DNA of 64,000 nucleotides from Phytophthora colocasiae (GCA_018806915.1 JAGKQI010000090.1:248001-312000); one strand, 5' to 3'. Numbered from the stretch's first letter, positions 51,352-63,147 are shown. Program-made: numbers and translations. The notes: generated from the sequence alone by a model not told the origin.

Positions 51352-52491
51352 TGTAGTCCCTTTTGCGTTGGGTGGACACCTCGCCTCGCAGAGACTTCGA
51401 AAGCTCGGGAAGCGACCAACCGCGGAGCCAGGGAAACTGCAGCATCAGTCGTACGCGCACGGGATACTTCTGTCTCGACTGGGCGACCGCAGCGTTAATT
51501 CGGCGCCTTAATAACTCGCGAGCACAACAATTAAGGCGTTGACTGACAAGTGCATGCTGCTTGGTGTCCGCGTATCTTTGCTGGAGTCGTTGGCATAATC
51601 GAGGCAGCGTTAAAACAGGACAAGTGTGCCTCTGGTTCTGAATCAAGTGACGAAGGGATCAGATTGATGATTCTTCCTACAAATCTAGGATGGCTCAGTG
51701 CTGAACCCTTAACTTTTTCGTAGCGATTTCACCTTCTTATTGATGTCTAGTTTTGACTAACGCTGCATACAGCATAACGTACAGATGTCTCGGTCAGGTC
51801 AAAGTCTGCAGTGTTTGTAGAGCATGGCATTTTCAGGTGGAAGCCGTGAGACGGCTCCTACAAGTCCATACTCACGGATTTGCTTTCCTAGAGAAAGAAA
51901 TGGTCCGGTCTCAGCGATAGCCAAAGGAGATTTTCGCTGGGCATCGAGTCACGCACGCCCCGTATTTATGCTTTTTCAAACAACTTCCTTAGCAAGCAAC
52001 ACTGTGGAGACCGCTCGTCAAGACAACCGCCACCAATTCCGATTCACACTGTAGCCTACGCGTGCTCGCTTGCTCATCTAACAACTCATATATCGCTGTT
52101 CTAGCACGCAGCCAGACTAGCATGGGGCTGTCAAATTGACAGTCAATAGCTTTTCGTTCGTATATTCAAGTGTCTACGCTGGGAGACAGTCCGGTCAAAT
52201 AACATGGATATCACGATATGGGGCGTCTCGTAGGTGGCGACCGATTCCATCTATGTTATTACCAAGAAATGCGAGCTTGTGGAATTGAAAAGCGGTTTGT
52301 TTGACAAAACGCCCAGGAAACATCAAAGCGATTTAAGGACACCAAATACCGAATGCCTTGACATCTTTACTTTGACGACCGCCGTATTTGTCCATTTCCA
52401 CAGAAACAATCAACGTCGAACTCACATTTCTATAGATATCAACACAAACTGTACTGAGCTATTGTTTTACAATCTATGTCGCAACCCAAAC
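51352..52491. other. Intergenic of MIP array, unit 1
   Basis: 51352-52062 repeats at 53493-54203 (offset 2141). 52063-52491 repeats at 60189-60616 with a single difference seen. An ORF of 76 codons (51824) is duplicated with it, but coding character is not evident. Confidence 0.6.
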
Positions 52492-53433
52492 TCAGTTCTG
52501 AATCGGAAGGGGAGGGTGGTGGATCTCAACCAACAATCGATACAGACCTGCACCGGCAACACCGCCCATCAGGTCCGCAACAATAGGGATCCAGAAGTAG
52601 TAGTTGCGCGTCGTGAACACCTTCGAACCCCAACCAGCACAGAAAGTGAACAACCGAGGACCGAAGTCACGAGCAGGGTTCACGGCGTAACCCGTGTTCA
52701 TGCCGAACGCCATACCGAGAGCCATGATCATGAGGCAGAAGGCGAACGCAGAGCCCACGGGACCGGCCGGACGGTTGCGCTTGTCCGTGATGGCGTAGAT
52801 GCTCAACACGAGCATGGCCGTGCCGATGAACTCGGTGTAGAATGCCGTGTAGTTCGAGATGTTGTCGCTAGGGTACGTGGACCAACTGCTCTGTGTGGTT
52901 TCACGCTTCGGGTCCACCACGTTCAGGTTCTGATACTGCATGACGTAGATGATGAATGCACCGCAGAAGGCGCCTAACAGCTGAGAGATCATGTAACCAG
53001 GTGCCTTCCACCACGGCAAGCGACCATAGACGCAGTGAGCCAGAGTGATGGCCGTATTGAGGTTGGCTCCGCTGATACCCTCGGAGCAGTAGACGCCGAT
53101 GAGCACACCGATACCCCAGCACATGTTGATGCTGAGCCACGTGCCGTTGGCTTCTTTCGAGTTGGTCACTTGGTTGTTGACGCCCATGCCGAAGACGATC
53201 ATGACGAAGGTACCGAGAAACTCGGCGAAGCACTCGCGCATGTGGACGCTCTTGACTGCGAAACGGGCCAGACCCGTGCGTTCCGTCGGCACGAACGTAG
53301 TAGCTTTGGGAGTGTCGGGCATCCCGCCGTAGCCATTCTCAGCCTTGTCGAAATCGTTGTTCATGGCTAGAGGCTCGGCTAAGATGGGAGCTGCCTCAAC
53401 GTCGGGGTTCTGGGTAGATGGAAGTGGGGGCAT
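52492..53433 (-). CDS. Aquaglyceroporin (MIP family), copy 2
   Basis: ATG at 53433, 313 residues, single exon. A cytosolic N-tail of about 65 residues is followed by six membrane segments, starting with CFAEFLGTFVMIVFGMGV. The first pore loop reads SGANLNTAITLAH (Asn124-Leu125-Asn126), so the usual NPA box is NLN. The second is VNPARDFGPRLF (252-257), with the Asp after Arg that marks glycerol-conducting members. The channel should pass glycerol and/or water across a membrane. The C-terminus ends HHPPLPIQN. It is the complete version of copy 1. The start is fixed by the initiator-like element 43 bp upstream. Confidence 0.93.
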   Translation of the reverse strand: MPPLPSTQNPDVEAAPILAEPLAMNNDFDKAENGYGGMPDTPKATTFVPTERTGLARFAVKSVHMRECFAEFLGTFVMIVFGMGVNNQVTNSKEANGTWLSINMCWGIGVLIGVYCSEGISGANLNTAITLAHCVYGRLPWWKAPGYMISQLLGAFCGAFIIYVMQYQNLNVVDPKRETTQSSWSTYPSDNISNYTAFYTEFIGTAMLVLSIYAITDKRNRPAGPVGSAFAFCLMIMALGMAFGMNTGYAVNPARDFGPRLFTFCAGWGSKVFTTRNYYFWIPIVADLMGGVAGAGLYRLLVEIHHPPLPIQN

Positions 53434-53475
53434 GGTTTTTCTGGAAGCAGAACACCCGATTGACAAGGAGATAGT

Positions 53476-53492
53476 AAAATGCAGAATGAGTG
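53476..53492 (-). promoter_or_regulatory. Initiator-like element of MIP copy 2
   Basis: Same sequence as upstream of copy 1 (CACTCATTCTGCATTTT), same distance from the ATG. Confidence 0.7.
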
Positions 53493-54204
53493 TGTAGTCC
53501 CTTTTGCGTTGGGTGGACACCTCGCCTCGCAGAGACTTCGAAAGCTCGGGAAGCGACCAACCGCGGAGCCAGGGAAACTGCAGCATCAGTCGTACGCGCA
53601 CGGGATACTTCTGTCTCGACTGGGCGACCGCAGCGTTAATTCGGCGCCTTAATAACTCGCGAGCACAACAATTAAGGCGTTGACTGACAAGTGCATGCTG
53701 CTTGGTGTCCGCGTATCTTTGCTGGAGTCGTTGGCATAATCGAGGCAGCGTTAAAACAGGACAAGTGTGCCTCTGGTTCTGAATCAAGTGACGAAGGGAT
53801 CAGATTGATGATTCTTCCTACAAATCTAGGATGGCTCAGTGCTGAACCCTTAACTTTTTCGTAGCGATTTCACCTTCTTATTGATGTCTAGTTTTGACTA
53901 ACGCTGCATACAGCATAACGTACAGATGTCTCGGTCAGGTCAAAGTCTGCAGTGTTTGTAGAGCATGGCATTTTCAGGTGGAAGCCGTGAGACGGCTCCT
54001 ACAAGTCCATACTCACGGATTTGCTTTCCTAGAGAAAGAAATGGTCCGGTCTCAGCGATAGCCAAAGGAGATTTTCGCTGGGCATCGAGTCACGCACGCC
54101 CCGTATTTATGCTTTTTCAAACAACTTCCTTAGCAAGCAACACTGTGGAGACCGCTCGTCAAGACAACCGCCACCAATTCCGATTCACACTGTAGCCTAC
54201 GCGT

Positions 54205-54209
54205 GCTCG
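54205..54209. repeat. Target-site duplication GCTCG, left of Gypsy-3
   Basis: GCTCG precedes the left LTR and recurs at 60189-60193 directly after the right LTR. Confidence 0.9.
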
Positions 54210-54552
54210 TGTCGCAATCTTCTCGCTCACTTGTGAGCTAGAAGATAGTTTGGTAGCACTTGTACAGAGAAAGTCTTAATTCAGTTTTGTAGTGCCCGAG
54301 ATTTCCTCTCGAGGTCACCTGGGTTGAAGCCCACGTCTGCTTGGCCAGAGCAGTAGTCGACTTTATTCTTTAGATTCCAGAATGAGCGTGCTCGCTCATT
54401 CTCTAGCACTAGCCGCTATTTTCCGTTAACATGCATTCCTGACATACACTCTGATTATTGCCGTTGCTCGAGCCTTGTTGACATGCTACAAGTTGTTTCT
54501 TGCAACACTTTGACTTCCTTAGCTCACGAGGTTCTTGAATAATCTCGTGACA
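54210..54552 (-). repeat. 3' LTR of Gypsy-3
   Basis: 343 bp, no difference seen from 59846-60188. Confidence 0.95.
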
Positions 54553-54561
54553 TGCCGTCCG

Positions 54562-57500
54562 CTAAGAGAAAGCCTCCGTAGATTTTGCCTGTTTGTGGTA
54601 TCGAGTGATCAAGTCGCCCACATACTTCAAATTCTCGAGAGGTTCCCAAGTACGTTTAGCCTGTCCGAGCCATTTAACCTTGTACATGTCCTTGCCCTAA
54701 CACATTTGTAGCCCTCAATGTCTTCCACCAGCTCACCCTCAGTGTTGTCAGGAAGAAGTACCTTAAATGTTTTCTGCTCCCTTTTCTTGCTGCTAATGTA
54801 TGGCTTCAGATAGCTGGTATGGAACACAGGGTGGAACTTCACACCTTTCGGTAGTCGTAGTTCGTAATAGTCATGACCAAGTCGCTTCTCAATGCGATAT
54901 GGCCCAATCCATCGAGCTCCCAGCTTTGCTTTTGTGGTGCCAGCATGGTAGTTCGCTAGGTTTTCAGTCGACAGCAACACTTCCTCCCCGACTTCGAATG
55001 TTTGCTCCGCTCTGTTCTTGTCATAGTACGTGCTCATTCGATCGGACGCCTTCTGCAACTCACGTCGAACGGTAGCGAGTCGATCGGCCTGAAGCTCAAG
55101 GAACGTCTTCCCTGTAGCTTGGCGTTGGCTCTCTTTCTCCTTCGCTTGAGGTTGGCTTAAAAGTGTTGCTGGTGTTGAAGGCAAATAGCCTAAGTCAGCT
55201 TCGAACGGTGCCATCTTAATAGACTGCTGGTATCTCGAGTTGTACGCGAATTCAGCTAGAGATAGATAGGAATCCCAGTCAGTAGATGCTCCGTTTGAAA
55301 ATGCTCGTAAATAATTTTCAATCGTCTGATTCAGCCTCTCAGTTATTCCATTTGCCTGATGACGAAAGCGCTTGTCAGCTTTTGTCTGGTTCCCAACATT
55401 TCGCACAACGTTCTCCATACAGTTGCCGTAAATTTGGGGTCTCGGTCGGAAAGGATTTCCGCAGGAACACCATGCAAAACGAATATGTGGTCTCGGTAGA
55501 TCTCCGCGACTTCCTTTGCCTTCACCCTACTATTGCACGCGACAAAATGTGCTCGCTTTGTCAGCTGGTCCACGACCACGAGTATCGAGTCATTCTTCGA
55601 GTGTGTTGTAGGTAGTGCAACGATAAAATCCATTGCTACATGCGTCCATCGTCCATGAGGAATCGGTTGGCTTTGGAGTAGCCCTGGTGGCTTCGCATTC
55701 CTTGCTTTTGTTCTTTGGCAGATCTCACACGATTTCACGTAGGCTCTAACACTCCTCGGCATGTGTCGCCAATAGTAATGTTGTTCTACCAGTCGTAGTG
55801 TTCGTTCAATACCAGGATGCCCGTAACATTCCACATCGTGAAACTCGAACAAAATTCCGTTTATCAGATCCTCAACAACCGGAATTACAAGCCGAGGTAC
55901 CACATCGTTAGGTCCTGTGTAGATCAGTTTGTTTTCTTCAAGTGTATATCGATGAAAATGTCGAATTCGAGGTGCATTGTCTGGTGCTTCACCTAACAGA
56001 GCTTGTCGGATGGCCTGTGTCTGCGGGTCTTCGTCGTATCTCGAAATTGCTTCTTTGACGACAGCCGAGAGACCGATCTCCACGTTTTCCCTAATGATGC
56101 TTGCCGCCACAACTTTCTCTAGTGTTTGTTCATCACGAAAGTCAGCTCGTCTCGAGATACCATCAGCCACGGTGTTATGTCCTCCAGGTATGTACTTAAA
56201 CGTCACCGGATATTCACTGAGCTCGTCATACCATCGTGCTATTCGCCGCGAAATACTCTTCTGCGCGAATACACTCTCAAGTGATTTATGGTCAGTCTCG
56301 ACGACAAACGGTTTATCCAGCAGGTAAACTCGCCATACTCGAAGGCCGAACAAAATAGCAAGCAATTCTTTCTCCCGGATCGAGTAATTCTTCTCTGCTC
56401 CTTTATATTTGCGGCCTTGAAATGCTACAGGTCGCTCCACGTTTTCATCCCCTCTTTCTTCTATCTGGTAAAGGACGCCTCCAATCGCAAAGTCGCTCGC
56501 GTCCATCCTGAGGAAGAAAGGTTTATTGAAATCTGCTACAGTTAATACAGGTGTGCTTGAAATCCGTTGCTTCAGGCTCTCAAAGTGCTGAATTTGCTCC
56601 TGGCTCCAATCCAACTTCTTCTTAGACTTTGGAGTATCCTTCGCTTTCAACATCTCAAACAGTGGACCCGCATCCTTAGCAAATCCGTCGCAAAAGCGCT
56701 GCACGTATGTGGCTGTCCCCAAGAAAGATTGCAGTTCACTCTTTGTCTTTGGTAGGGGCCACGTTTGTAGGACTTCTACTTTCTTCGGGTCGATTCTTAC
56801 TCCATCCCTACCGATATAATCACCAAGACACGGAATCTCCGGAGAACAGAACACACATTTGCTCAACTTCACGAAAAAGTCATTTTTCTCCAGCCGTTCC
56901 AGCACCTTATCCAACGCTTCGAGGTGAGAATCGAGATCCTTCGCTCTAGTGAACACATAAATGTCATCAAAGTACGAAAGACAGAAATCAGCCAGATCAC
57001 TAAGTAATTTGCGTATTCCTGCGTTGAAAGTCGCTGGCGCATTAGACAACCCCATCGGTATCACTAAATATTCAAAGGAGCCATCCGCGGTTTGAAATGC
57101 AGTGTACTTTATATCCGAATCTTCCATCCGAAACTGATAATATCCACTCAGTAGATCCATGCAGCTATACCAATAAGCTCCCTGCATGCGCTCGAAAATA
57201 CAATCCTTTCGCGGCATTGGCAACGTCCGTCGAACTGTGTGGTTATTCATCGCCCTATAATCATGTACAATTCGCCAACCTACAGGTTTCTTGACGCAAA
57301 ATGTAGGAGCCCCATGTGGAGAAGAAGATGGCCTGATCAATCCAGCTTTCAACATTTCATCGACCCAAGCTCGAATTTCCTGCTCCTGGGCTGGTGATTG
57401 TCGCCATTGTTGCCTGAAAATGGGTTCTTTCGTATCAACTTCCATCTTATGTACTCCATGGCTCCGAGGAGGTAATCGTTTTGGGAGTTTCTGCCTGAAA

Positions 57501-58540
57501 ACTTCTTTATGGCGCTCTAACACGGAGTATATAGGATGTCCTTTATAGTCCTCCACAGTTGTCAATGCCTTTGCCGTTTCCGTTTGCTCTTTCTCGATAA
57601 CTGGTCTCACAACAAACACGCACTCAATGTCTTGGGGCTTTCGCATAAGTCTTTTGAACTGTTTGCGTGTTATGTATTTTGTTTCCCCACTCGTAACCGA
57701 GAAATATCCATGTTGGAAATATCTACTTCGTCCCCGGGTTGAATTTTCCCCCACTGCAACACGTTTCCCTCCGACTCGAGTCGCCGGCTGAGACGGGATC
57801 GTCGTTGTCTTCGGTTTTATTGTTTTCTTCTTACTTCCCTGCCGCTTCTTCGGACTGCTGTTTGGCTCAAATCCAGGACGAGGCTTGACAGTCTCGTTAA
57901 TCCAATCAATGTCTGGGTTGGTAGCCTTGAGCCACGGCATACCAAGAAGTAAATCCTGTTCTTCAGGCACTGGAAGTACCAAAAAGTCATCCACGTACGT
58001 CGGAAAAGTATCAATGTACAAGTTCATCCGCAAAGTCCTCTTCCTAATCTTCATCTCTTGTTTGTTTGCTAAAGTAATCGGAATATCTACTCCATGGTCT
58101 TCAATTTTGTTTTCCAATCCTGCTCGCTGACAGAAAGCAGGACTCACAGCATTAATCGTAGCACCACTATCGATAAAATTCGAGTTTGTCACGAATAAAT
58201 CATCTCGAGTGCATTGCACGGTACTGTTAGTATGCAATAAGCAGTAATAATCACTTTCCAAGTCGCTAGAATGATTTGGAGTATTTAGAGAAGTAAGAGT
58301 GTCGAAAAAATCCACTTTCTCCACTTTCTCCACTTGATTCTGCACTGCCACGAACATCGTCAATTCTTTTTTATTGTTTTCAATTTGGAGATGTACATTG
58401 TGAATGTCGTCACAGACTTCAGTTGATTTTGTCTGATCGCCGAAATTGTCGGACCTTTCCTGAGTCTTTAGACGACTGAGCTTCCGAGTATGCCCACTTA
58501 ATCGCTCAACATCGAGCGGGCTTACTCGTTTAACTGCTCT
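54562..58540 (-). pseudogene. Gypsy-3 Pol (PR-RT-RNaseH-INT-chromodomain), two frameshifts
   Basis: The pol frame is already open across the end of gag (about 58540), implying frameshift expression. Protease NFIDSGATINAV lies near 58170. RT includes GAPTFCVKKPVGWRIVHDY and catalytic SYFDDIYVF (about 56965). RNase H begins at LRMDASDFAIGG. Integrase has HHCC near 55740-55830 and core residues in AMDFIVAL, ILSDRDPKF and GITERLNQT. A one-base shift near 55362 separates the last of these. A GPY-like WIGPYRIEKR follows. The chromodomain (VKWLGQAKRTWEPLENLKYV) is reached only after another shift near 54695 and ends at a stop at 54562-54564. Everything else is uninterrupted for about 1,050 codons. 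Confidence 0.92.
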
Positions 58541-59827
58541 TCTTCACTTTGTGACTGATTCTCCGCCACTACTAGTCGTTCCAGCATCGCGAATATTTTC
58601 TTGTTCAGGTTGCTGGTTGTGGGGCGCTTTTCCGGGTGTTTGAACCAGCAATCTTCAACTCGATGTGGTCCACGGCCGCAATGACTGCAATTCTTCTCTG
58701 TCTTAGCCGAATTAAATCCACCACGGCCTCCAAATCCGGATTTACGAGCTGCAGGTGCAGTTGGATTTGATTGTCGATTCGGCATCGAATTGTTTCCTCC
58801 ATTTCTGCCTTTGAACTTGTTTTCCGTCGGTTTATTTCCTGCTGTCTTTTCTTTAAGTTCCCACTCAAGAAACCCTTCTTGAATTGCCGAGTTCAAATCT
58901 ACCGGCTTCTTCCGCAGTATTTCTCGTTTCATGTTCACGTCCGATAATCCGTTGAGAAACACATTCATTGCCGTGAGAGAATCTACCTGCACGATGCGGT
59001 TAAGCTCTCGAAATTTGCCTACATACCCGGTATATCCACCAGTCTGTTTGATAGTCAGCAAACGATTCCGACTTTTTTCCATAAAGTTGGGCTCCATAAA
59101 TTCCATTGCCATATTCAACTTCATCGCACTCCACAGCTTACTCGATGAATCATCAGTCATGTATCTCTGATACCAGACCAGAGCATTCTTTTGCACACAC
59201 TGATTTAATTCGAATGTCAGCAAGTCATCATGTTGTAGTAAATCGTATCCTTTCTGCCGGAAATACGATTCGAATTGAAAGATGAAGCTGTTTAGTTTCA
59301 CTCCATCGATTTCTCCGAGGAAAATCGGTGGTTTCACATCCATTTTCCGCAAGTTTAATCCTCTTTGTCCCTCGAAGATGCCACCAGCTCGGTCACCTGC
59401 AGCGACTTGATGGTCATTCATAGCCGGGATAGCTCCCACTGGAGCTGTAGCTGCGGGTATGACGGGTTGTCGTTGTGCCTGGTCATCACGAAGGTTCTGT
59501 TGCGTGGCACGAGCCAAACGCTGCGCTTCTTGTGCCATTTGCTGTACTTGAGTAAGACCTTGGGTCAAATTTGTCATTCCTTGTACCAAATTAACCACTG
59601 TGTCGTTCAAAGCAGCGATTTCGTCTCGAAGTTCGCGACTCATGTTGTTTATTGTTGTGTTGATGTTAGTGCTAAAAGCCCTAAGATCATCATGGAGTTT
59701 CGTCCAGCCTTGTCTCAAGGTGATCGATCCTTTCATTCTCGGCATTGCGGAGATTTCCATCCAACTGTTGCCTCACCGGAGCTGTGTCGCTTCTTAACAT
59801 CCTTCTCACGGTGTTTCTTTCTTGCAT
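58522..59827 (-). pseudogene. Gypsy-3 Gag, one frameshift near the N-terminus
   Basis: An ATG at 59827, 18 bp inside the LTR, opens MQERNTVRRMLRSDTAP and stays open to about 59690 (RIDHLETRLDE). The main frame (58522-59760) then supplies coiled coil (MSRELRDEIAALNDTVVNL), Gag core (FIFQFESYFRQKGYDLLQ) and a knuckle CSHCGRGPHRVEDC near the C-terminus. The two frames overlap, and both look like real protein on their own side of 59690, which points to a single indel. An alternative start in the main frame is the ATG at 59760. Confidence 0.8.
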
Positions 59828-59845
59828 CGTTACCAAGTTCTACTA

Positions 59846-60188
59846 TGTCGCAATCTTCTCGCTCACTTGTGAGCTAGAAGATAGTTTGGTAGCACTTGTA
59901 CAGAGAAAGTCTTAATTCAGTTTTGTAGTGCCCGAGATTTCCTCTCGAGGTCACCTGGGTTGAAGCCCACGTCTGCTTGGCCAGAGCAGTAGTCGACTTT
60001 ATTCTTTAGATTCCAGAATGAGCGTGCTCGCTCATTCTCTAGCACTAGCCGCTATTTTCCGTTAACATGCATTCCTGACATACACTCTGATTATTGCCGT
60101 TGCTCGAGCCTTGTTGACATGCTACAAGTTGTTTCTTGCAACACTTTGACTTCCTTAGCTCACGAGGTTCTTGAATAATCTCGTGACA
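59846..60188 (-). repeat. 5' LTR of Gypsy-3
   Basis: 343 bp, TG...CA, followed outside by GCTCG. Confidence 0.95.
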
Positions 60189-60616
60189 GCTCGCTTGCTC
60201 ATCTAACAACTCATATATCGCTGTTCTAGCACGCAGCCAGACTAGCATGGGGCTGTCAAATTGACAGTCAATAGCTTTTCGTTCGTATATTCAAGTGTCT
60301 ACGCTGGGAGACAGTCCGGTCAAATAACATGGATATCACGATATGGGGCGTCTCGTAGGTGGCGACCGATTCCATCTATGTTATTACCAAGAAATGCGAG
60401 CTTGTGGAATTGAAAAGCGGTTTGTTTGACAAAACGCCCAGGAAACATCAAAGCGATTTAAGGACACCAAATACCGAATGCCTTGACATCTTTACTTTGA
60501 CGACCGCCGTATTTGTCCATTTCCACAGAAACAATCAACGTCGAACTCACATTTCTGTAGATATCAACACAAACTGTACTGAGCTATTGTTTTACAATCT
60601 ATGTCGCAACCCAAAC
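60189..60616. repeat. Intergenic of MIP array, unit 2, after Gypsy-3
   Basis: Duplicate of 52063-52491 with one substitution noticed near 60557. Short ORFs here are the same as in unit 1 and lack coding character. Confidence 0.75.
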
Positions 60617-61558
60617 TCAGTTCTGAATCGGAAGGGGAGGGTGGTGGATCTCAACCAACAACCGATACAGACCTGCACCGGCAACACCGCCCATCAGGTC
60701 CGCAACAATAGGGATCCAGAAGTAGTAGTTGCGCGTCGTGAACACCTTCGAACCCCAACCAGCACAGAAAGTGAACAACCGAGGACCGAAGTCACGAGCA
60801 GGGTTCACGGCGTAACCCGTGTTCATGCCGAACGCCATACCGAGAGCCATGATCATGAGGCAGAAGGCGAACGCAGAGCCCACGGGACCGGCCGGACGGT
60901 TGCGCTTGTCCGTGATGGCGTAGATGCTCAACACGAGCATGGCCGTGCCGATGAACTCGGTGTAGAATGCCGTGTAGTTCGAGATGTTGTCGCTAGGGTA
61001 CGTGGACCAACTGCTCTGTGTGGTTTCACGCTTCGGGTCCACCACGTTCAGGTTCTGATACTGCATGACGTAGATGATGAATGCACCGCAGAAGGCGCCT
61101 AACAGCTGAGAGATCATGTAACCAGGTGCCTTCCACCACGGCAAGCGACCATAGACGCAGTGAGCCAGAGTGATGGCCGTATTGAGGTTGGCTCCGCTGA
61201 TACCCTCGGAGCAGTAGACGCCGATGAGCACACCGATACCCCAGCACATGTTGATGCTGAGCCACGTGCCGTTGGCTTCTTTCGAGTTGGTCACTTGGTT
61301 GTTGACGCCCATGCCGAAGACGATCATGACGAAGGTACCGAGGAACTCGGCGAAGCACTCGCGCATGTGGACGCTCTTGACTGCGAAACGCGCCAGACCT
61401 GTGCGCTTGCCCTCGGTGGAGAAGCCTGAGGTGGCTTTCGGAGTCATTGGCATGCTGGCGTATCCGTTCTCAACCTTGTCCGCCAAGTCGTCGAAGGGCT
61501 GCGGAAATCGATTGGGCGATGTCACGTCGGGCGTTTGCGTGGATGGAAGCGGGGTCAT
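60617..61558 (-). CDS. Aquaglyceroporin (MIP family), copy 3
   Basis: ATG at 61558 (MTPLPSTQTPDVTSPNRFPQ), 313 residues, intact. The first 55 residues differ clearly from copies 1 and 2 (GYASMPMTPKATSGFSTEGK). From GLARFAVKSVHMRECF onward the sequence is almost identical to copy 2 at the DNA level, including the NLN first box and NPARD second box. That sharp switch between a diverged N-terminus and a near-identical body suggests gene conversion or a recombinant copy. Its own initiator-like element differs from that of copies 1 and 2. Confidence 0.93.
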   Translation of the reverse strand: MTPLPSTQTPDVTSPNRFPQPFDDLADKVENGYASMPMTPKATSGFSTEGKRTGLARFAVKSVHMRECFAEFLGTFVMIVFGMGVNNQVTNSKEANGTWLSINMCWGIGVLIGVYCSEGISGANLNTAITLAHCVYGRLPWWKAPGYMISQLLGAFCGAFIIYVMQYQNLNVVDPKRETTQSSWSTYPSDNISNYTAFYTEFIGTAMLVLSIYAITDKRNRPAGPVGSAFAFCLMIMALGMAFGMNTGYAVNPARDFGPRLFTFCAGWGSKVFTTRNYYFWIPIVADLMGGVAGAGLYRLLVEIHHPPLPIQN

Positions 61559-61614
61559 AGTCAATGAGGATGGCGTACAACTCACTTGCTTGGTATTGGT
61601 TTGACCAGTTGATG

Positions 61615-61633
61615 GTGAAATGTAGAATGAGAT
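61615..61633 (-). promoter_or_regulatory. Initiator-like element of MIP copy 3
   Basis: ATCTCATTCTACATTTCAC on the minus strand matches the Inr pattern, about 57-75 bp upstream of the ATG. Confidence 0.6.
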
Positions 61634-63147
61634 GCTGGGGCTCAAAAGGCGCGTGCGTGGTCGACGTCCAGCAGAGACAACTCCAGGAATCTAGCCTTTG
61701 CATAGAATCGGTCTCGAAATTATTATGTGATTTTGGTTTCTATTCGGTGTTGACTTGATTTTTGTATGGGTCGTCTGTGACTCGATGTGCACTTTTCTGC
61801 AGCCAATTTCTGCTTGGAAGCAGTTTGCTTTAGGTAATGAAGATCTGGCATTGAATGCGTTAAAAGCATGTCATGTGAATCGCTATGTGGCTTGACGTCA
61901 TTCGAACTCAAGAAAACCATGCCACATACCTCTAGGAAGAGAACACTGCACTGGACTCCAGGAACGGTTAGAAACAACTATTGCAGTACTTCTGGAGTAC
62001 GTGAACTGCAATAAGTTGAGTTTTCAAGCCTACTAATGCTGTCACGGACACCAACGACGCATGTCCTCCACACGTTTTAGCGAGCGCGTATTTTGACCTA
62101 CACAGGAGTAAAAAACTACCGATAGTCGTTGCCACCGAACTCGTGAGCATTCGGCTGCTCCATGGTCAGGTTTATCAGTTGTACAAGCCTGACAGTTAGT
62201 TTGCTCTGAAAATTAATTTAAGCGGAAAGACATGCAGCGCGAGCTTCGTTTTGACATACTACGGTTGTACGTGTTGCGACTGAATGTGACAGTCGAGCCG
62301 TTGTCCTCGCTTGCTCAGATTAAGTGCCGTATGTACATATAGAAACGATAACGATCCACTATCGTCGTTGGCCCGAAAAACGCCGTCTTGACAAGCCCCT
62401 CGAGGATTGACAAAACGTGCACAAATGATTCCTAAACTGAAAGTAGTGATGCACTACGTGAGTGGCCGAACCAAGCTACGGTACGAACTCGAGAGGCCTT
62501 TGTTCCATGGCAAACCAGTACAAAAGGATAGTGTTTATTTGAATTAGTCTATACTAGTCATCTTGTCTGTGCTAAAGCGTAGTCTTTACGAGAACTTAAA
62601 GTAAGCACCTTGCACTCCACCACGTGCTACAGTATCGGCGAAAATTAACGAGGTGGGTCTTGCACCAGGCAGACGAGGGCTGGTTCACCTCTGACTTCTG
62701 AATTAAAATTTACCACCGAAAATGACTTCAAGCGAGCACGCCGGCATCGATTCAAGTGCACGAAGACTACTACATGTAGTCCAGGAACTCTTTTTTCCAG
62801 TCGTACTACTGTAACTCAGGTGCGGTGCCTGTCACAGCTTTGGATGTTAAGTCGATACTATCGACTCGATAGCATGCGAAGTAAAATCTGGGGTGAAGCG
62901 CAGAGACCGTGTGGCGCAAACAAAGATTGGTGAGGTTCCAATCCCGCTGACGGGTCTGCGATGGATTGGACGGATTATTGACGCTGTCTGAATCGCTAAA
63001 GAAACGCGCTTGGAGTGCGCCCCAAGCACCTGTGCTACGAGTCAAACCAACGATCTTAATCTTTAACCGCCTCTTGCGTGTGAATGCCACGGTGACAAGT
63101 TTTTCTCATGGACCAGGATTTGACATGGTTTTAGACGGCCTCTACTC
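61634..63147. other. Spacer between MIP copies 3 and 4
   Basis: No gene is recognised; only short ORFs without similarity. A CTACATGTAG word lies near 62770. The two flanking MIP genes diverge from this 1.5-kb region. Confidence 0.4.

Larger units (their letters stand above)
50366..54209. repeat. Tandem 2.14-kb duplication containing MIP copies 1 and 2
   Basis: Bases 50366-52062 and 52507-54203 align at a constant offset of 2141 (2131 beyond copy 1's 10-bp deletion). A few substitutions lie in the gene bodies and none was noticed upstream. The unit is one MIP gene plus its upstream DNA. Confidence 0.85.
54210..60188 (-). mobile_element. Gypsy LTR retrotransposon inside the MIP array (Gypsy-3, 6.0 kb)
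   Basis: 343-bp LTRs (TGTCGCAATC...CTCGTGACA) at 54210-54552 and 59846-60188 appear identical, with 5-bp duplications GCTCG outside. Gag and pol lie on the minus strand in Gypsy order with a C-terminal chromodomain. Removing the element rejoins DNA that is uninterrupted at 52050-52075 between copies 1 and 2, giving a ready empty site. Frame breaks occur in gag (about 59690), integrase (about 55362) and chromodomain (about 54695). Confidence 0.95.

Noticed and set aside
51293..51646. 118-codon in-frame extension upstream of MIP copy 1 (and its duplicate 53434-53787)
   Set aside because: It is Arg/Leu-rich and unlike any MIP tail, copies 3 and 4 lack it, and a strong initiator-like element lies inside it at 51335-51351.
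51824..52054. 76-codon ORF duplicated at 53965-54195
   Set aside because: Duplication is explained by the 2141-bp unit; no similarity, and no initiator-like element was noticed.
52234..52977. 247-codon plus-strand ORF duplicated at 60359-61102
   Set aside because: It starts at GTG, half of it is MIP antisense, and the rest is intergenic DNA copied with the array.
52901..53370. Long ORFs antisense to the MIP genes, conserved in all copies
   Set aside because: They are conserved only because the MIP coding strand is; GC-rich codon use keeps other frames open. The text (HDEGTEKLGEALAHVDAL) is repetitive and unlike a protein family.
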